Assembly: GCF_029953265.1 (NCBI RefSeq)
Contig: NZ_JASBAO010000001.1
Location: forward strand, 496,001 to 560,000
DNA length: 64,000 bases
DNA from: Commensalibacter oyaizuii
GTDB taxonomy: Bacteria > Pseudomonadota > Alphaproteobacteria > Acetobacterales > Acetobacteraceae
Direction of reading: 5' to 3'
Below, in pieces: positions 9,011 through 18,607 of this stretch (position 1 is the first letter of the stretch; every line of letters starts with the position of its first letter). The notes under the pieces were generated by a model, which had not been told where the DNA came from, ran no database searches, and worked only from the letters and a program-made list of their open reading frames with translations. Made by a program: the position numbers and the translations under genes.

Positions 9011-10039
9011 TTAAATGATGGCTTGTTTTATTGCGGCGGTGATATCACTGGTGGTTGCATTTCCTCCTAAATCTTTTGTACGAACTTTGTCATGAACCAC
9101 TACTTTTTCAATTGCAGTTTCTATACGTTTTGCAAGGTCAGCACGATTGACATGTTCTAACATCATCGCAGATGCTCTTAGTACAGCCAACGGATTAGCA
9201 CAATTTTTTCCAGCAATATCAGGCGCAGAACCATGTACGGCTTCAAACATGGCAGCCTTTTCACCGATATTTGCACCTGGCGGCATTCCCAAACCGCCAA
9301 TCAAACCAGAAGTTAAATCTGATAAGATATCTCCAAACAAATTGGTTGTTACAATAACGTCATAGGTTTCAGGCTTTAAAACCAGTTCCATTGCACATGC
9401 ATCAACAATACGTTCTTCACAGGCAATCTTACCTTCGTATTCTTTGGCAACCTTACGACCTTCTTCCAAGAATAAACCGCAAAGTTCTTTTAAAATATTG
9501 GCTTTGTGAACCAAAGTGACTTTTTTACGATTATGTTCCACTGCGTAATCAAAAGCATATTTTACAATACGACGACATTCTTTTCTGGACGTATATCCAG
9601 CACAAGTAGCAATTGCTTTTGGATCATCGTCAACAGGAATATAATGTTCCATAGCTGCGTAAAAACCTTCCAGATTTTCACGAACCAGGACAATGTCAAC
9701 ATTTTCAAATCGCCCACCAGGGATCAAAGTACGCGTTGGGCGCACATTTGCATACAAACCAAACTCTTTGCGTAAAGTAACGTTGATTGAACGAAATCCT
9801 TTGCCAACAGGGGTGGTAAGAGGACCCTTTAAAACCAATCCTGTTTTATGAATACTGTCCAGTGTGGCTTGGGGTAAGGGATCACCCGATGAATCAACCC
9901 CAGCCATACCAGCCAATTGTTTATCCCATTGAAACGGTGCCTTAATTGCTTCCAAAATTTCCAGCGTCGCAGAAATAATTTCAGGACCAATACCATCACC
10001 AGGAATAAGGGTTACTGGGATCATGGGGGAGTTTGTCAT
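9011..10039 (-). CDS. icd: Isocitrate dehydrogenase, probably NAD-dependent
   Basis: Converts isocitrate to 2-oxoglutarate and CO2 in the TCA cycle. The 342-residue length fits the short isocitrate/isopropylmalate dehydrogenase family rather than the 415-residue E. coli type. Visible motifs are TLIPGDGIGPEI at the N-terminus, substrate-binding arginines in INVTLRKEFGLYANVRP, the NLFGDILSDLTSG metal-binding segment and the coenzyme loop HGSAPDIAGKNCANP. The serine-bearing RSINVTLRK and the absence of a leuB neighbourhood favour isocitrate over isopropylmalate. NAD preference is inferred from the short form. It lies 88 bases downstream of the aminopeptidase gene on the same strand. Confidence 0.85.
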   Translation of the reverse strand: MTNSPMIPVTLIPGDGIGPEIISATLEILEAIKAPFQWDKQLAGMAGVDSSGDPLPQATLDSIHKTGLVLKGPLTTPVGKGFRSINVTLRKEFGLYANVRPTRTLIPGGRFENVDIVLVRENLEGFYAAMEHYIPVDDDPKAIATCAGYTSRKECRRIVKYAFDYAVEHNRKKVTLVHKANILKELCGLFLEEGRKVAKEYEGKIACEERIVDACAMELVLKPETYDVIVTTNLFGDILSDLTSGLIGGLGMPPGANIGEKAAMFEAVHGSAPDIAGKNCANPLAVLRASAMMLEHVNRADLAKRIETAIEKVVVHDKVRTKDLGGNATTSDITAAIKQAII

Positions 10040-10127
10040 TAATCAATTCCTTTTATCGCAATAAATCGCAGAATCTCTGCATCTTGTGGGTCATTATAGT
10101 CTTTTTTAACAAAACCAAAAGGCACAT

Positions 10128-11885
10128 CTATGTTATTGGTGAACAAATTTTAGCTAACCATTCTTGTTCTTTTTTAGAAAGGAAAGGAGATATTTTCATC
10201 ATAACAAGATAATGATAGGCATTTAGCCATTCTTTTTCAGACGAGGATAGATCTTCTTTAGAAATAATTTTTAAATCAAATGGAATTAATGTCAAAGGTT
10301 CAAATTGTAAAAAATTAGGGAAGTCAGCATCAATGACAAGTAAAAGGTTTTCCAAACGAATACCATATTGACCCAATAAATAATACCCAGGCTCATTGGA
10401 TAAAATCATCCCTTTTTGCAATGCTATAGGAAATGGCAAAGAAGAAATCCGACAAGGACCCTCGTGAACAGACAAATAGCTGCCAACCCCATGACCTGTA
10501 CCATGATCGTAATCTAAGCCTTTTTGCCACAAAGCATAACGGGCTAATACGTCTAAACGACTGCCAGTTGTTTTTTTGGGAAAAATAACAGAAGACAAAG
10601 CAATGTGACCTTTTAACACGGCCGTGGCTGCTTGGCTTAATGCTACTGGGGCTTTTTCTGTTCCCAACCAAACAGTTCGTGTTACATCTGTGGTACCATC
10701 TAAATATTGTCCACCACTATCGATTAAATAAGCTTGGTTTTCTTGTAATACAGCACAATGTTGTGGGCTGGCATGGTAATGAATAATGGCACCATTCGCA
10801 CCAACACCTGAAATAGCAGGAAAGCTTTCTTCTTGATAATATGTGCCACCAGCAGCTTTACGAAATTCATTTAATCGATGGGCAACTTCGATTTCGTTAT
10901 GCCCAATCCCTTCATGTTCTAGCCAGTATAAAAACCGACAAACTGCAATTCCATCACGTAAATGGGCTTGACGTGCGCCTTCTTGCTCAACAGGATTTTT
11001 ACATGCCTTGGATAGCATACACGGATTTTCACGAGGATGTAAAATTGCTTGATGTAATTTTAAGGTTTGAATAAACCAAATTGGAGTTTGCACAGGGTCA
11101 AATCCAATCTTCTTTCCTTTTAATGTTTCTAAGTCTTTTTCCAAATTGGCATGTGACTGTAAAATAACATTATTACCTAAAAACCTTGTCAAATCCTGGC
11201 TATATTGATTGGAGTCAGCATACAAAGATACATGATTTTGCGTGATAATGGCATAGACTAAGGGAATAGGGGTATAAGGGACATCAGACCCGCGGATATT
11301 TAATAACCAGCAAATTGATGCTGGGTCGCAAAATATATAAGCATCTTCGTCATATTTTATTAACCCCTCTTGCAAAGTTTTGATTTTATTTTGATGGTCT
11401 AATCCCGAGAATTCAACAGGGTGCGGAACAATTGGATGGGATGGAGGAGGAGGTTGATCAACCCAAATAGCATCAACAAGATTAGAGTTGACAGGGATCA
11501 TAGTAATATTTGGATGTGCAAAAGACTTTAAATCTTTTTCGCTCATTAACCTTGGGTCATATCCAATTTTTAAAGTATTTTTTCCTTCAGACAATATCCA
11601 ATCAACAGGCGGATTTTGAGAAATATGATAATGTTCCCAGCACTGGCTGTCCAATTCTTGTTGCATTTGTAAAATATAACGTCCGTCTGAAAAAACAGCT
11701 GCTTTCTTTTCTAGTACCAACGCTAAACCGGCACTGCCTGCAAATCCTGTTAACCACGACAAACGTTCGGCATAGGGGGCAACATATTCATTTAAATATT
11801 CATCCCCACGTTGGATAATAAAACCGTCGATTTGATGTTGAACCAACAAACGGCGTAGCTGTGTTAACTTTGTAGAAGGGGTCAT
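10128..11885 (-). CDS. pepP: Xaa-Pro aminopeptidase (M24B family)
   Basis: Metallopeptidase that removes an N-terminal residue preceding proline. At 585 residues it is the long, three-domain aminopeptidase P1 type: two creatinase-like N-terminal domains (about 1-310) and a pita-bread catalytic domain (about 315-530). Metal ligands are visible in IDSGGQYLDGTTDVTRT (two Asp), HGTGHGVGSYLSVHEGP (His), and NEPGYYL and GIRLEN (two Glu). A short C-terminal extension follows. It is cytosolic, with no signal peptide. It sits 28 bases after the acetyltransferase gene on the same strand, at the end of the uvrD-prmA-acetyltransferase run. Confidence 0.93.
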   Translation of the reverse strand: MTPSTKLTQLRRLLVQHQIDGFIIQRGDEYLNEYVAPYAERLSWLTGFAGSAGLALVLEKKAAVFSDGRYILQMQQELDSQCWEHYHISQNPPVDWILSEGKNTLKIGYDPRLMSEKDLKSFAHPNITMIPVNSNLVDAIWVDQPPPPSHPIVPHPVEFSGLDHQNKIKTLQEGLIKYDEDAYIFCDPASICWLLNIRGSDVPYTPIPLVYAIITQNHVSLYADSNQYSQDLTRFLGNNVILQSHANLEKDLETLKGKKIGFDPVQTPIWFIQTLKLHQAILHPRENPCMLSKACKNPVEQEGARQAHLRDGIAVCRFLYWLEHEGIGHNEIEVAHRLNEFRKAAGGTYYQEESFPAISGVGANGAIIHYHASPQHCAVLQENQAYLIDSGGQYLDGTTDVTRTVWLGTEKAPVALSQAATAVLKGHIALSSVIFPKKTTGSRLDVLARYALWQKGLDYDHGTGHGVGSYLSVHEGPCRISSLPFPIALQKGMILSNEPGYYLLGQYGIRLENLLLVIDADFPNFLQFEPLTLIPFDLKIISKEDLSSSEKEWLNAYHYLVMMKISPFLSKKEQEWLAKICSPIT

Positions 11886-11913
11886 AATTTAGGGTGCAAT
11901 CAAAATTGAAAAA

Positions 11914-12420
11914 TTAAGAAGAAGGGGTTAAAATTTTATACATAAATAGTAAATCTAACCACTGATCAAATTTAATGCCTGTCTGGGGTAAAACGCCCGC
12001 CCGTTTAAATCCAAACCATTCATGTAAGCGTATAGAAGCAATATTTCCATCGGTAATCCCTGCAACCATTGCGTGGACTTGATGATTTTCGGCATAATTA
12101 ATTATCTTTTGCATTAATTGTTTCCCCAAACCTTGCCCTTGGGCAGCTGGGTCAACATAGACAGAATGCTCAACAGTATATTTATACCCATCATAAGGAC
12201 GAAACGAGCCATAAGAGGCATATCCCAGTATTTTTTGATTTTCATTAACAGCAACAAATACTGGATATCCTGCTGCCTGACGTGCTTCGAACCATTGAAC
12301 TTGTTCTTCATATGTTCTGGGAACCGTCATCCAAAAAGCGGTTCCACAAATAATTTCACGGTTGGTGATTTCTAAAATGTCTCTGAGATCAGAAGGAATA
12401 GCGTGTCGAATATGGGTCAT
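11914..12420 (-). CDS. GNAT-family N-acetyltransferase, phosphinothricin-acetyltransferase-like
   Basis: Acetyl-CoA-dependent N-acetyltransferase of 168 residues. The acetyl-CoA loop is visible as VDPAAQGQGLGKQLM. Flanking motifs GYASYGSFRPYDGYKYTVEHSVYV and HEWFGFKRAGVLPQTGIKFDQWLDL are typical of the Pat/MnaT (methionine sulfone and phosphinothricin acetyltransferase) subgroup, so an amino-acid-like substrate is likely. The start at 12420 is chosen because its ATG overlaps the prmA stop as ATGA; an upstream in-frame ATG at 12456 would sit inside prmA. It is the third gene of the uvrD-prmA-acetyltransferase-pepP run. Confidence 0.86.
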   Translation of the reverse strand: MTHIRHAIPSDLRDILEITNREIICGTAFWMTVPRTYEEQVQWFEARQAAGYPVFVAVNENQKILGYASYGSFRPYDGYKYTVEHSVYVDPAAQGQGLGKQLMQKIINYAENHQVHAMVAGITDGNIASIRLHEWFGFKRAGVLPQTGIKFDQWLDLLFMYKILTPSS

Positions 12421-13322
12421 GATTTTTCTGGCTTGTAAAGAATTAATGTTGCCCAACTGCCTTGGATAATTTTCTCTTGTAATTTCAAACCTTGGCGTTG
12501 ATGTGCCCCTAGAACCATTGGTATTTGTGTTTTTAACAATCCTGCTAAGATTGCTTTTCCACCGGGGGCTAGATTAATGGCCAGATTTTTAGCCATTTTA
12601 CACAAAGGACGGGCTAATATATTTGCAAAAACTAAATCAAAGGGGGCTTTTTTACGGATAGATGGGGCCAGCCACCCATTTCCATGTTCACAAACAATCA
12701 AATTACGCAGCCCATTGCGAATAACATTTTGTTTGGCTGCACGAACAGACCAAGGTTCAATATCCACGGCTAATACTTTTTTATGTAATAATGCCGCAGC
12801 AGCCATTGCAAGGATACCAGAGCCACACCCCAAATCCAAAATATTACGGGGATTTGTATGGGCAATTTTTTCAAGCGCAATTAAACACCCCCGTGTAGAA
12901 CCATGTTCCCCCGAACCAAAAGCAACGCCAGCATCCAGTGTCAAAACCAAATGAGAAGGAGAGGGAACGTCCTCTAGATGAGTTCCACGGATGATAAATC
13001 GTTTGCCAATTTCTTGTTCAGGAAATGCTTCGTACGTTCTGGCCAACCATCCTTCTGTTTTGGTTGCATGTCGGTCCAATTGGGGTTCAATTCCCGTCAG
13101 ATTGGTGGCCAAAGTTAATGCGTTTTTTAATTCTTCTTCACCATAACCAACGTCTTTGATTCCTTCTAAACGCCAGAAATTTTGATCAGGATCTTCTTCA
13201 AAAATTCCAACTGTGGGGCAAATAGTGCCAAGAGCGTTTTCAAATATTTCTACATGTTCCTCAGGAACGACAATAGAAATTGTTTCAAGGGCGGTTGCGT
13301 GTCTTTTTGTTTTTAATGTCAT
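12417..13322 (-). CDS. prmA: Ribosomal protein L11 methyltransferase
   Basis: SAM-dependent methyltransferase that trimethylates ribosomal protein L11. The 301-residue protein has an N-terminal substrate-recognition domain (about 1-130), the segment LDAGVAFGSGEHGSTRGCL, the SAM-binding loop LDLGCGSGILAMAAA and the post-motif FDLVFANILARPL with the typical N-I-L-A core. Both ends overlap neighbours as ATGA: its ATG overlaps the uvrD stop, and its TGA overlaps the acetyltransferase start. Translation of the run is therefore probably coupled. Confidence 0.95.
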   Translation of the reverse strand: MTLKTKRHATALETISIVVPEEHVEIFENALGTICPTVGIFEEDPDQNFWRLEGIKDVGYGEEELKNALTLATNLTGIEPQLDRHATKTEGWLARTYEAFPEQEIGKRFIIRGTHLEDVPSPSHLVLTLDAGVAFGSGEHGSTRGCLIALEKIAHTNPRNILDLGCGSGILAMAAAALLHKKVLAVDIEPWSVRAAKQNVIRNGLRNLIVCEHGNGWLAPSIRKKAPFDLVFANILARPLCKMAKNLAINLAPGGKAILAGLLKTQIPMVLGAHQRQGLKLQEKIIQGSWATLILYKPEKS

Positions 13323-15538
13323 GATTCTAGGGTCACAAAGCTGTCGATAACGTTTTTAATACCAGATTTATCAAACTGAATTTCCAGTTTGTTTTGTTCA
13401 ACACCAGTCACTATCCCATAGCCAAATTTCTGATGAAACACACGGCTTCCAACGGGAATAGATTTAGTTTTAGGAGGTGTATAAGGCTTTTTTATAGATG
13501 TAGATTTTGATCCTTCATATGCAGTAGAGTGCGTTAATGTCGATTGTTGAGAATAACGATGTTCTTTAAAACGATTTTGTTGTGCGTTATAACTTTGACT
13601 TTGTTTAAAATAAGAAACTATTTTTGTAAATTGATTAGGTATTTCTTCTATAAATCGACTTGGTATTGAAGTTTGCCAGCTACCATATAATTGGCGATTG
13701 GCGGCATGGGATATAAATAAACGTTGTTTAGCCCTGGTTATTCCGACATATGCCAATCTTCGTTCTTCTTCAAGTCCATTATTGCCACTTTCATCCATAG
13801 TACGTTGGGAGGGGAATAATCCTTCTTCCCATCCAGGTAAAAAGACAGTATTGAATTCTAATCCCTTAGCAGCATGTAACGTCATTAAGTTGATTTTGTC
13901 GTCACCCGACAACTCATCATTATCCATAATTAACGAAATATGTTCCAAAAATTCTAGTAACGTTGGGAATTCTGCCATGGCGTGGAAAAGTTCTTTGATA
14001 TTTTCTAACCTACCTGTGGCGTCAGGTGCGGGATCATGTTTCCACATATCCATATAACCGCAAATATCCAATAAATATTCAATCGCATTGATATGGCCGT
14101 CTTGTTCTATTTTTTTACGCGTTTGATCAAAATGGTTCATTAATTGGGTTAATTCGTTAAAAATCTTTCCCTTTAATCCTTGATGAATTAATAAATAATC
14201 AACAGCATCGCTGAGGGGAATGGTTAATTCGCGGCGAATTTGGTGGATTTTTTGTAAAGCAGCAGGACCCACGCCGCGTCTTGGTACGTTAATAATACGT
14301 TCCAAAGCCAAATCGTCTGCAGGTTGTGCGACAACGCGCATATAAGCAATAACATCCCTAATTTCAGCACGCTCGTAAAACCGTACACCACCAATAATTT
14401 TATAGGGTAACCCTAGGGCGATCATGCGTTCTTCGAAGGGGCGCGTTTGTGAGCCTGTACGCATCAAAATAGCCATATCCCCGTAACGATATCCTTCTTG
14501 ATGTAATTTTATGATTTGTTCGCAAATTAAACGTGCCTCATCATCAGAATCCCATACCGAAGAAATAGTTACTTTTTCCCCTTGTAATGTTGAGTTGGCA
14601 GCACGTAGTGTTTTTCCCAAACGTTGAGTATTCATCTGAATTAATCCAGAGGCCGCGCCCAAGATCTCTGGTGTGGATCGATAATTATTTTCCAGACGAA
14701 TAAGTGTTGCGCCTGGAAAATCCTGTTCGAACCTTAGGATATTTGTTATCTCTGCCCCACGCCAAGAGTAAATCGATTGGTCGTCGTCCCCAACACAACA
14801 AATATTGGCAGGCATATCGGATTTTTGGGCCAATAGACGCAGCCACAAATACTGGATTGTATTGGTGTCTTGATATTCGTCTACTAAAATATATCGAAAA
14901 TAACGTTGGTATTTGTGCAAGATTTCAGAATGCTGATTAAAAATTGTCAACATATGCAGCATTAAATCGCCAAAATCACATGCATTAATTTGTTGTAAAC
15001 GTTTTTGATACTCTGTATAGATAGTAGCGATCTGTGCCTTTTCAGAATTATTCCTTTCTGTTAAAGACAGATTTTCTGGGGTGTAACCCTTATCTTTCCA
15101 AAATTGAATAGTTCCCAGAATAAGTTGGGGGGGTGTCGTTTTTGTATCTATTCCATAAGCTGGAATAATTTGTTTGATTAATCGTAATTGATCATCGGTA
15201 TCTAAAATCGTGAAATTAGAAGCCAGCCCGACAAGCTCTGCGTGCATTCTAAGCATTTTGGCACAGATTTTGTGAAAACTGCCCAGCCATAATCCTTCAA
15301 CAGGACGTTCAATTAATTGAGCAATACGTTCGCTCATTTCCTTAGAAGCTTTGTTTGTAAAGGTCACTGCTAATATTTGATTTGGGTAAGCTTTTCCACT
15401 TAACAAGATATGGGCGAAACGGGTTGTCAGTACTCTCGTTTTCCCTGTACCTGCACCAGCGAGTACCAACACGGGCCCTTCTGTTGTTTCAACTGCTTGA
15501 CGTTGAGTGTCGTTTAATTGATTAAGATACTCGGCCAT
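13319..15538 (-). CDS. uvrD: ATP-dependent DNA helicase, UvrD/PcrA/Rep family
   Basis: Superfamily 1 3'-to-5' helicase for nucleotide excision and mismatch repair and for removing proteins from DNA. Motifs in order over 739 residues are LNDTQRQAV (Q motif), VLAGAGTGKTRVL (Walker A), TFTNKASKEM, ILVDEYQDTN (Walker B), CVGDDDQSIYSWRGA, LENNYRST, VFLPGWEEGLFPSQR and EEERRLAYVGITRAK. A C-terminal Tudor-like tail starts near PVGSRVFHQKFGYG, as in UvrD/PcrA. It is the first gene of the minus-strand run ending in pepP, and is divergent from the RadC-family gene with a 61-bp gap. Confidence 0.95.
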   Translation of the reverse strand: MAEYLNQLNDTQRQAVETTEGPVLVLAGAGTGKTRVLTTRFAHILLSGKAYPNQILAVTFTNKASKEMSERIAQLIERPVEGLWLGSFHKICAKMLRMHAELVGLASNFTILDTDDQLRLIKQIIPAYGIDTKTTPPQLILGTIQFWKDKGYTPENLSLTERNNSEKAQIATIYTEYQKRLQQINACDFGDLMLHMLTIFNQHSEILHKYQRYFRYILVDEYQDTNTIQYLWLRLLAQKSDMPANICCVGDDDQSIYSWRGAEITNILRFEQDFPGATLIRLENNYRSTPEILGAASGLIQMNTQRLGKTLRAANSTLQGEKVTISSVWDSDDEARLICEQIIKLHQEGYRYGDMAILMRTGSQTRPFEERMIALGLPYKIIGGVRFYERAEIRDVIAYMRVVAQPADDLALERIINVPRRGVGPAALQKIHQIRRELTIPLSDAVDYLLIHQGLKGKIFNELTQLMNHFDQTRKKIEQDGHINAIEYLLDICGYMDMWKHDPAPDATGRLENIKELFHAMAEFPTLLEFLEHISLIMDNDELSGDDKINLMTLHAAKGLEFNTVFLPGWEEGLFPSQRTMDESGNNGLEEERRLAYVGITRAKQRLFISHAANRQLYGSWQTSIPSRFIEEIPNQFTKIVSYFKQSQSYNAQQNRFKEHRYSQQSTLTHSTAYEGSKSTSIKKPYTPPKTKSIPVGSRVFHQKFGYGIVTGVEQNKLEIQFDKSGIKNVIDSFVTLES

Positions 15539-15599
15539 ACCGTTTCACAATTACCTTTGCTTCAGTTTCATGATGAGTATAGATAAAAAGAACAAATAA

Positions 15600-16331
15600 A
15601 TGCACGATAATTCTTCTTTACCCCCTGTTGCGAAAAGAAGCAAACCTTTTACTCATTTAAACGGAATGGGTCATCGTGTACGCATGCGAAATAAGTTACT
15701 TGAAAAAGGGGCTGATATCCTTGAGGATTATGAAGTTTTGGAGATGTTGCTTTATTTGGTTATTCCACGGAAGGATACAAAACCTTTTGCTAAAAAATTA
15801 ATAAATCTTTTTGGGTCCCTAGAGAAAATTTTTGAAGCTGACATTGAAACACTAAGTCAAACATCTATACCCGAAAATTTTATTGTTTTAATCGATATTT
15901 TAAGAAAAATCTCAGATCGGTTAATTGCACCAGATGGTTGTGACCGACCTTATCTTAGACGTTGGAAAGATGTTATCATTTATTTAAATGATTATAAGTT
16001 AAAGGTAGAGACAGCCAATAAAAATATTATACGATTATTATTTTTGAATGGCCAACAACGTCTAATTTGTGATGAATATATTTTATATCAAGGCCTAGAT
16101 TCTATTTCTGTTATTATCAAAAAAGCCATTGAACTTTATGCAATCAATCTAATAACAATTAATTATACACCTCATACTGTTTTCTCACAGAAAATGCGTC
16201 AACAAGAGACAAAATTTGCTTTAACCCTACAAAGTTCAGCTCATCCTTTTGATTTAAATATTAGTGATCATATCATTCATATGGACAAACAATATTTTAG
16301 TATTTTTAAAAACAAAGCCTTAGATTTTTAA
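15600..16331 (+). CDS. radC: RadC-family protein with degenerate JAMM site
   Basis: RadC-family protein of 243 residues. The N-terminal helix-hairpin-helix part is present (GMGHRVRMRNKLLEKG, about residue 22 on, then LEMLLYLVIPRKDTKPFAKKLI). The C-terminal JAB/MPN-like domain runs from about residue 120 (LFLNGQQRLICDEYILYQG) to SDHIIHMDK. Where canonical RadC has the metal-binding HNHPSG and a downstream S-x-x-D, this protein reads INYTPH (I187, Y189) and no such Ser/Asp pair follows, so the JAMM metal ligands are lost. The reading frame is intact and not truncated. It is divergent from uvrD. Any enzymatic role is doubtful; a structural role or early gene decay is possible. Confidence 0.8.
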   Translation: MHDNSSLPPVAKRSKPFTHLNGMGHRVRMRNKLLEKGADILEDYEVLEMLLYLVIPRKDTKPFAKKLINLFGSLEKIFEADIETLSQTSIPENFIVLIDILRKISDRLIAPDGCDRPYLRRWKDVIIYLNDYKLKVETANKNIIRLLFLNGQQRLICDEYILYQGLDSISVIIKKAIELYAINLITINYTPHTVFSQKMRQQETKFALTLQSSAHPFDLNISDHIIHMDKQYFSIFKNKALDF

Positions 16332-16394
16332 TTTTTTGTAAATAATGGTAAACTCTGATTAACCTTATGATTCTTATAAAAGTTTAATATTCCA

Positions 16395-17162
16395 ATGTTA
16401 TTATGTGATACTGATCCAAATCCCGTAACGCTTGTAAATCCTGATTCCTTATCCCCATTTTTTCTTGTCTGTGATCATGCAGGTTTTACTTTTCCCAAAG
16501 CTTTGAAAAATCTTGGACTGACCAAAGAAGATCAACAGCGGCATATCTCAGGAGATATAGGTATTAAAGGGGTCGGGGAAAAGTTATCCTCTTTATTACA
16601 TGCAACCCTAATAACACAATCTTATTCAAGATTAGTCATTGATTGCAATCGCAATACACTAAATCCAACCTTAATAGCCCCCACTAGTGATGATACCGTA
16701 ATCCCCGGCAATCAAAACCTTTCTTTAGAACAACAACAAGCCAGAATTACCGAAATTTATCAGCCTTATCATCAAAAAATATCTGACTTATTAGATTGTC
16801 GTTTGCAACGAAATATTCATACTGTCTTTGTTTCATTGCACAGCTTTACCCCAAAAATGCAAAACGGGGAAAAACGGCCTTGGCATGCTGGGATTTTGCA
16901 TGAATATTCAGACAAATTTTCATTGCTTTTTAAACAAAAATTGCAGGAAAATTATGCGTATCCTATTGGGGACAATCAGCCCTATGCTTTGACCGAAAAA
17001 AATGATTATACAGTGCCGAACCACGCATTAAAAAGGAATATCCCGTACTTAGAACTTGAAATCCGTCAAGATCTAATAACAACTTCTGAACAGCAAGAAG
17101 AATGGGCGGAACGCCTATCGTTCTTATTACCTATTGCTTTAAAGGACTATACAATATTATGA
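16395..17162 (+). CDS. N-formylglutamate amidohydrolase family protein
   Basis: Hydrolase of 255 residues in the N-formylglutamate amidohydrolase (HutG-like) family. Visible motifs are LVCDHAGFTFP near the N-terminus, HISGDIGIKGVGEKLS, YSRLVIDCNRN with the conserved Arg/Asp/Asn, FVSLHSFTPKMQNGEKRPWHAGIL, and a final YLELEIRQDLI. The family releases glutamate from N-formylglutamate in histidine degradation, but no hut genes are nearby, so the real substrate is uncertain. Its stop overlaps the aroE start as ATGA, so it is coupled to aroE-coaE-dnaQ. Confidence 0.86.
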   Translation: MLLCDTDPNPVTLVNPDSLSPFFLVCDHAGFTFPKALKNLGLTKEDQQRHISGDIGIKGVGEKLSSLLHATLITQSYSRLVIDCNRNTLNPTLIAPTSDDTVIPGNQNLSLEQQQARITEIYQPYHQKISDLLDCRLQRNIHTVFVSLHSFTPKMQNGEKRPWHAGILHEYSDKFSLLFKQKLQENYAYPIGDNQPYALTEKNDYTVPNHALKRNIPYLELEIRQDLITTSEQQEEWAERLSFLLPIALKDYTIL

Positions 17163-18001
17163 CCATAATCACAGGTAGGGCAAAAATTGCAGCTGTATTG
17201 GGATGGCCCATTCAACACTCTCGTTCGCCCTTATTGCATAATTTTTGGCTTGATCGTTACCAAATTGATGGCGCGTATATTCCCTTAGCCGTTAAGCCAG
17301 AAGATCTAAGAAAAGTTATACAAGGCATGGTGGCCGCAGGATTTAAAGGATGCAATGTAACCATTCCACATAAAGAAGCTGCTTATTTATGTTGTGATCG
17401 TGTCGACGAGGCTGCCAAAAAAATGCAGTCTGTTAATACATTGTGGTTTGAGCCAGATGGAACCATTTGTGGAACCTCAACAGATGGGCTGGGCTTTGTT
17501 GCGTCATTATTAGATCAAGAAGTATCATTAAAAAGATGTAAAGTATTAATTTTGGGGGCAGGTGGGGCAGCACGATCTGTGGTAACAGCACTGTCGGATG
17601 TGGGGGCTGTTATAACCATTACCAACCGAACATCATCAAAGGCAAAACAACTGATTAATGATCTGGATATAAAAGCCAATCAACTAAATTGGGAAGATTG
17701 GCCTAATTCCTTAGAACAGTTTGATTTACTCGTCAATACAACCTCTTTGGGAATGGAGGGGAAAGAGGATTTTGCTTTTGATCTGACCTATGCACATCCA
17801 AAGCTGGTTGTTACAGATATTGTTTACGTACCAAGAGTAACACCACTGTTAAAAGCAGCACAAGATAAAGGTTTAAAGACAGTCGAAGGATTAGGCATGT
17901 TGTTACATCAGGCACGTCTGGGGTTCGAAAAATGGTTTGGTGTTAATCCAACCGTTGATCAAGAATTAACGGAATATGTTGCCAGCAGCTTAAGGAAATA
18001 A
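17159..18001 (+). CDS. aroE: Shikimate dehydrogenase
   Basis: Reduces 3-dehydroshikimate to shikimate with NADPH in aromatic amino acid synthesis. The 280-residue protein has the substrate domain motifs WPIQHSRSPLLHNFWL and GCNVTIPHKEAAY (catalytic Lys), STDGLGF, the Rossmann loop ILGAGGAARSVV, the NADPH-phosphate basic patch TNRTSSKAK, and VNTTSLGM. The ATG at 17159 is chosen because it overlaps the preceding stop as ATGA; a longer reading to 17102 would add 19 residues that do not match the family start. It is followed after nine bases by coaE. Confidence 0.96.
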   Translation: MTIITGRAKIAAVLGWPIQHSRSPLLHNFWLDRYQIDGAYIPLAVKPEDLRKVIQGMVAAGFKGCNVTIPHKEAAYLCCDRVDEAAKKMQSVNTLWFEPDGTICGTSTDGLGFVASLLDQEVSLKRCKVLILGAGGAARSVVTALSDVGAVITITNRTSSKAKQLINDLDIKANQLNWEDWPNSLEQFDLLVNTTSLGMEGKEDFAFDLTYAHPKLVVTDIVYVPRVTPLLKAAQDKGLKTVEGLGMLLHQARLGFEKWFGVNPTVDQELTEYVASSLRK

Positions 18002-18010
18002 TGGTTTAAT

Positions 18011-18607
18011 ATGAAAATTTTGGGCGTAACAGGCAGTATGGGTATGGGTAAAACCACCATATGTTCTATTTTCCGTAATTATGGTTTTTTAGTATTTGAT
18101 GCCGATTTAACAGTTCATCAACTGCAAAGCCCTAAAGGCAAAGGATTATATCATATTACCCAGGTTTTTCCTAAAGCAGTAAAAGATAATGTGCTCGATC
18201 GACAGTATTTACGAAAAATTATTGTTCAAGATCGTCAGAATTTAAAGCGATTGGAACAAATTATTCTACCATTAGTTGCAAAAGAAAGGGATAAATTTAT
18301 ACGTCTGGCACAAGCCAAAGGTCACCAATGGTGTATCTTAGACGTACCTTTATTATTTGAAAAAGGAATAGATCAATTATGCACGAAGACCTTGGTTGTT
18401 GATGCCCCAATGGCAATTCAAAAAGTAAGAATATTAAAACGGGGTAAAATTACGTGGGAACAAGCCCAAGCTTTTATTGATAGTCAATGGCCAAATCGAT
18501 TAAAATGTAAAAAAGCTGATATCGTTATTCAAACAGGATTATCTAAGGCTCATACTTTTTTTCAAATGAAACGCTTAATTTGTCAAATGCAAAAAGGTCT
18601 ATTATGA
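18011..18607 (+). CDS. coaE: Dephospho-CoA kinase
   Basis: Last step of coenzyme A synthesis: phosphorylates the 3'-hydroxyl of dephospho-CoA with ATP. The 198-residue protein begins with the P-loop VTGSMGMGKTTI (an unusual Met in place of the common Ile/Ser before GK), then VFDADLTVHQL, a lid region and the LDVPLLFEKG segment conserved in CoaE. The C-terminal third is basic. It sits between aroE and dnaQ, a common alphaproteobacterial arrangement, and its TGA overlaps the dnaQ ATG. Confidence 0.94.
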   Translation: MKILGVTGSMGMGKTTICSIFRNYGFLVFDADLTVHQLQSPKGKGLYHITQVFPKAVKDNVLDRQYLRKIIVQDRQNLKRLEQIILPLVAKERDKFIRLAQAKGHQWCILDVPLLFEKGIDQLCTKTLVVDAPMAIQKVRILKRGKITWEQAQAFIDSQWPNRLKCKKADIVIQTGLSKAHTFFQMKRLICQMQKGLL

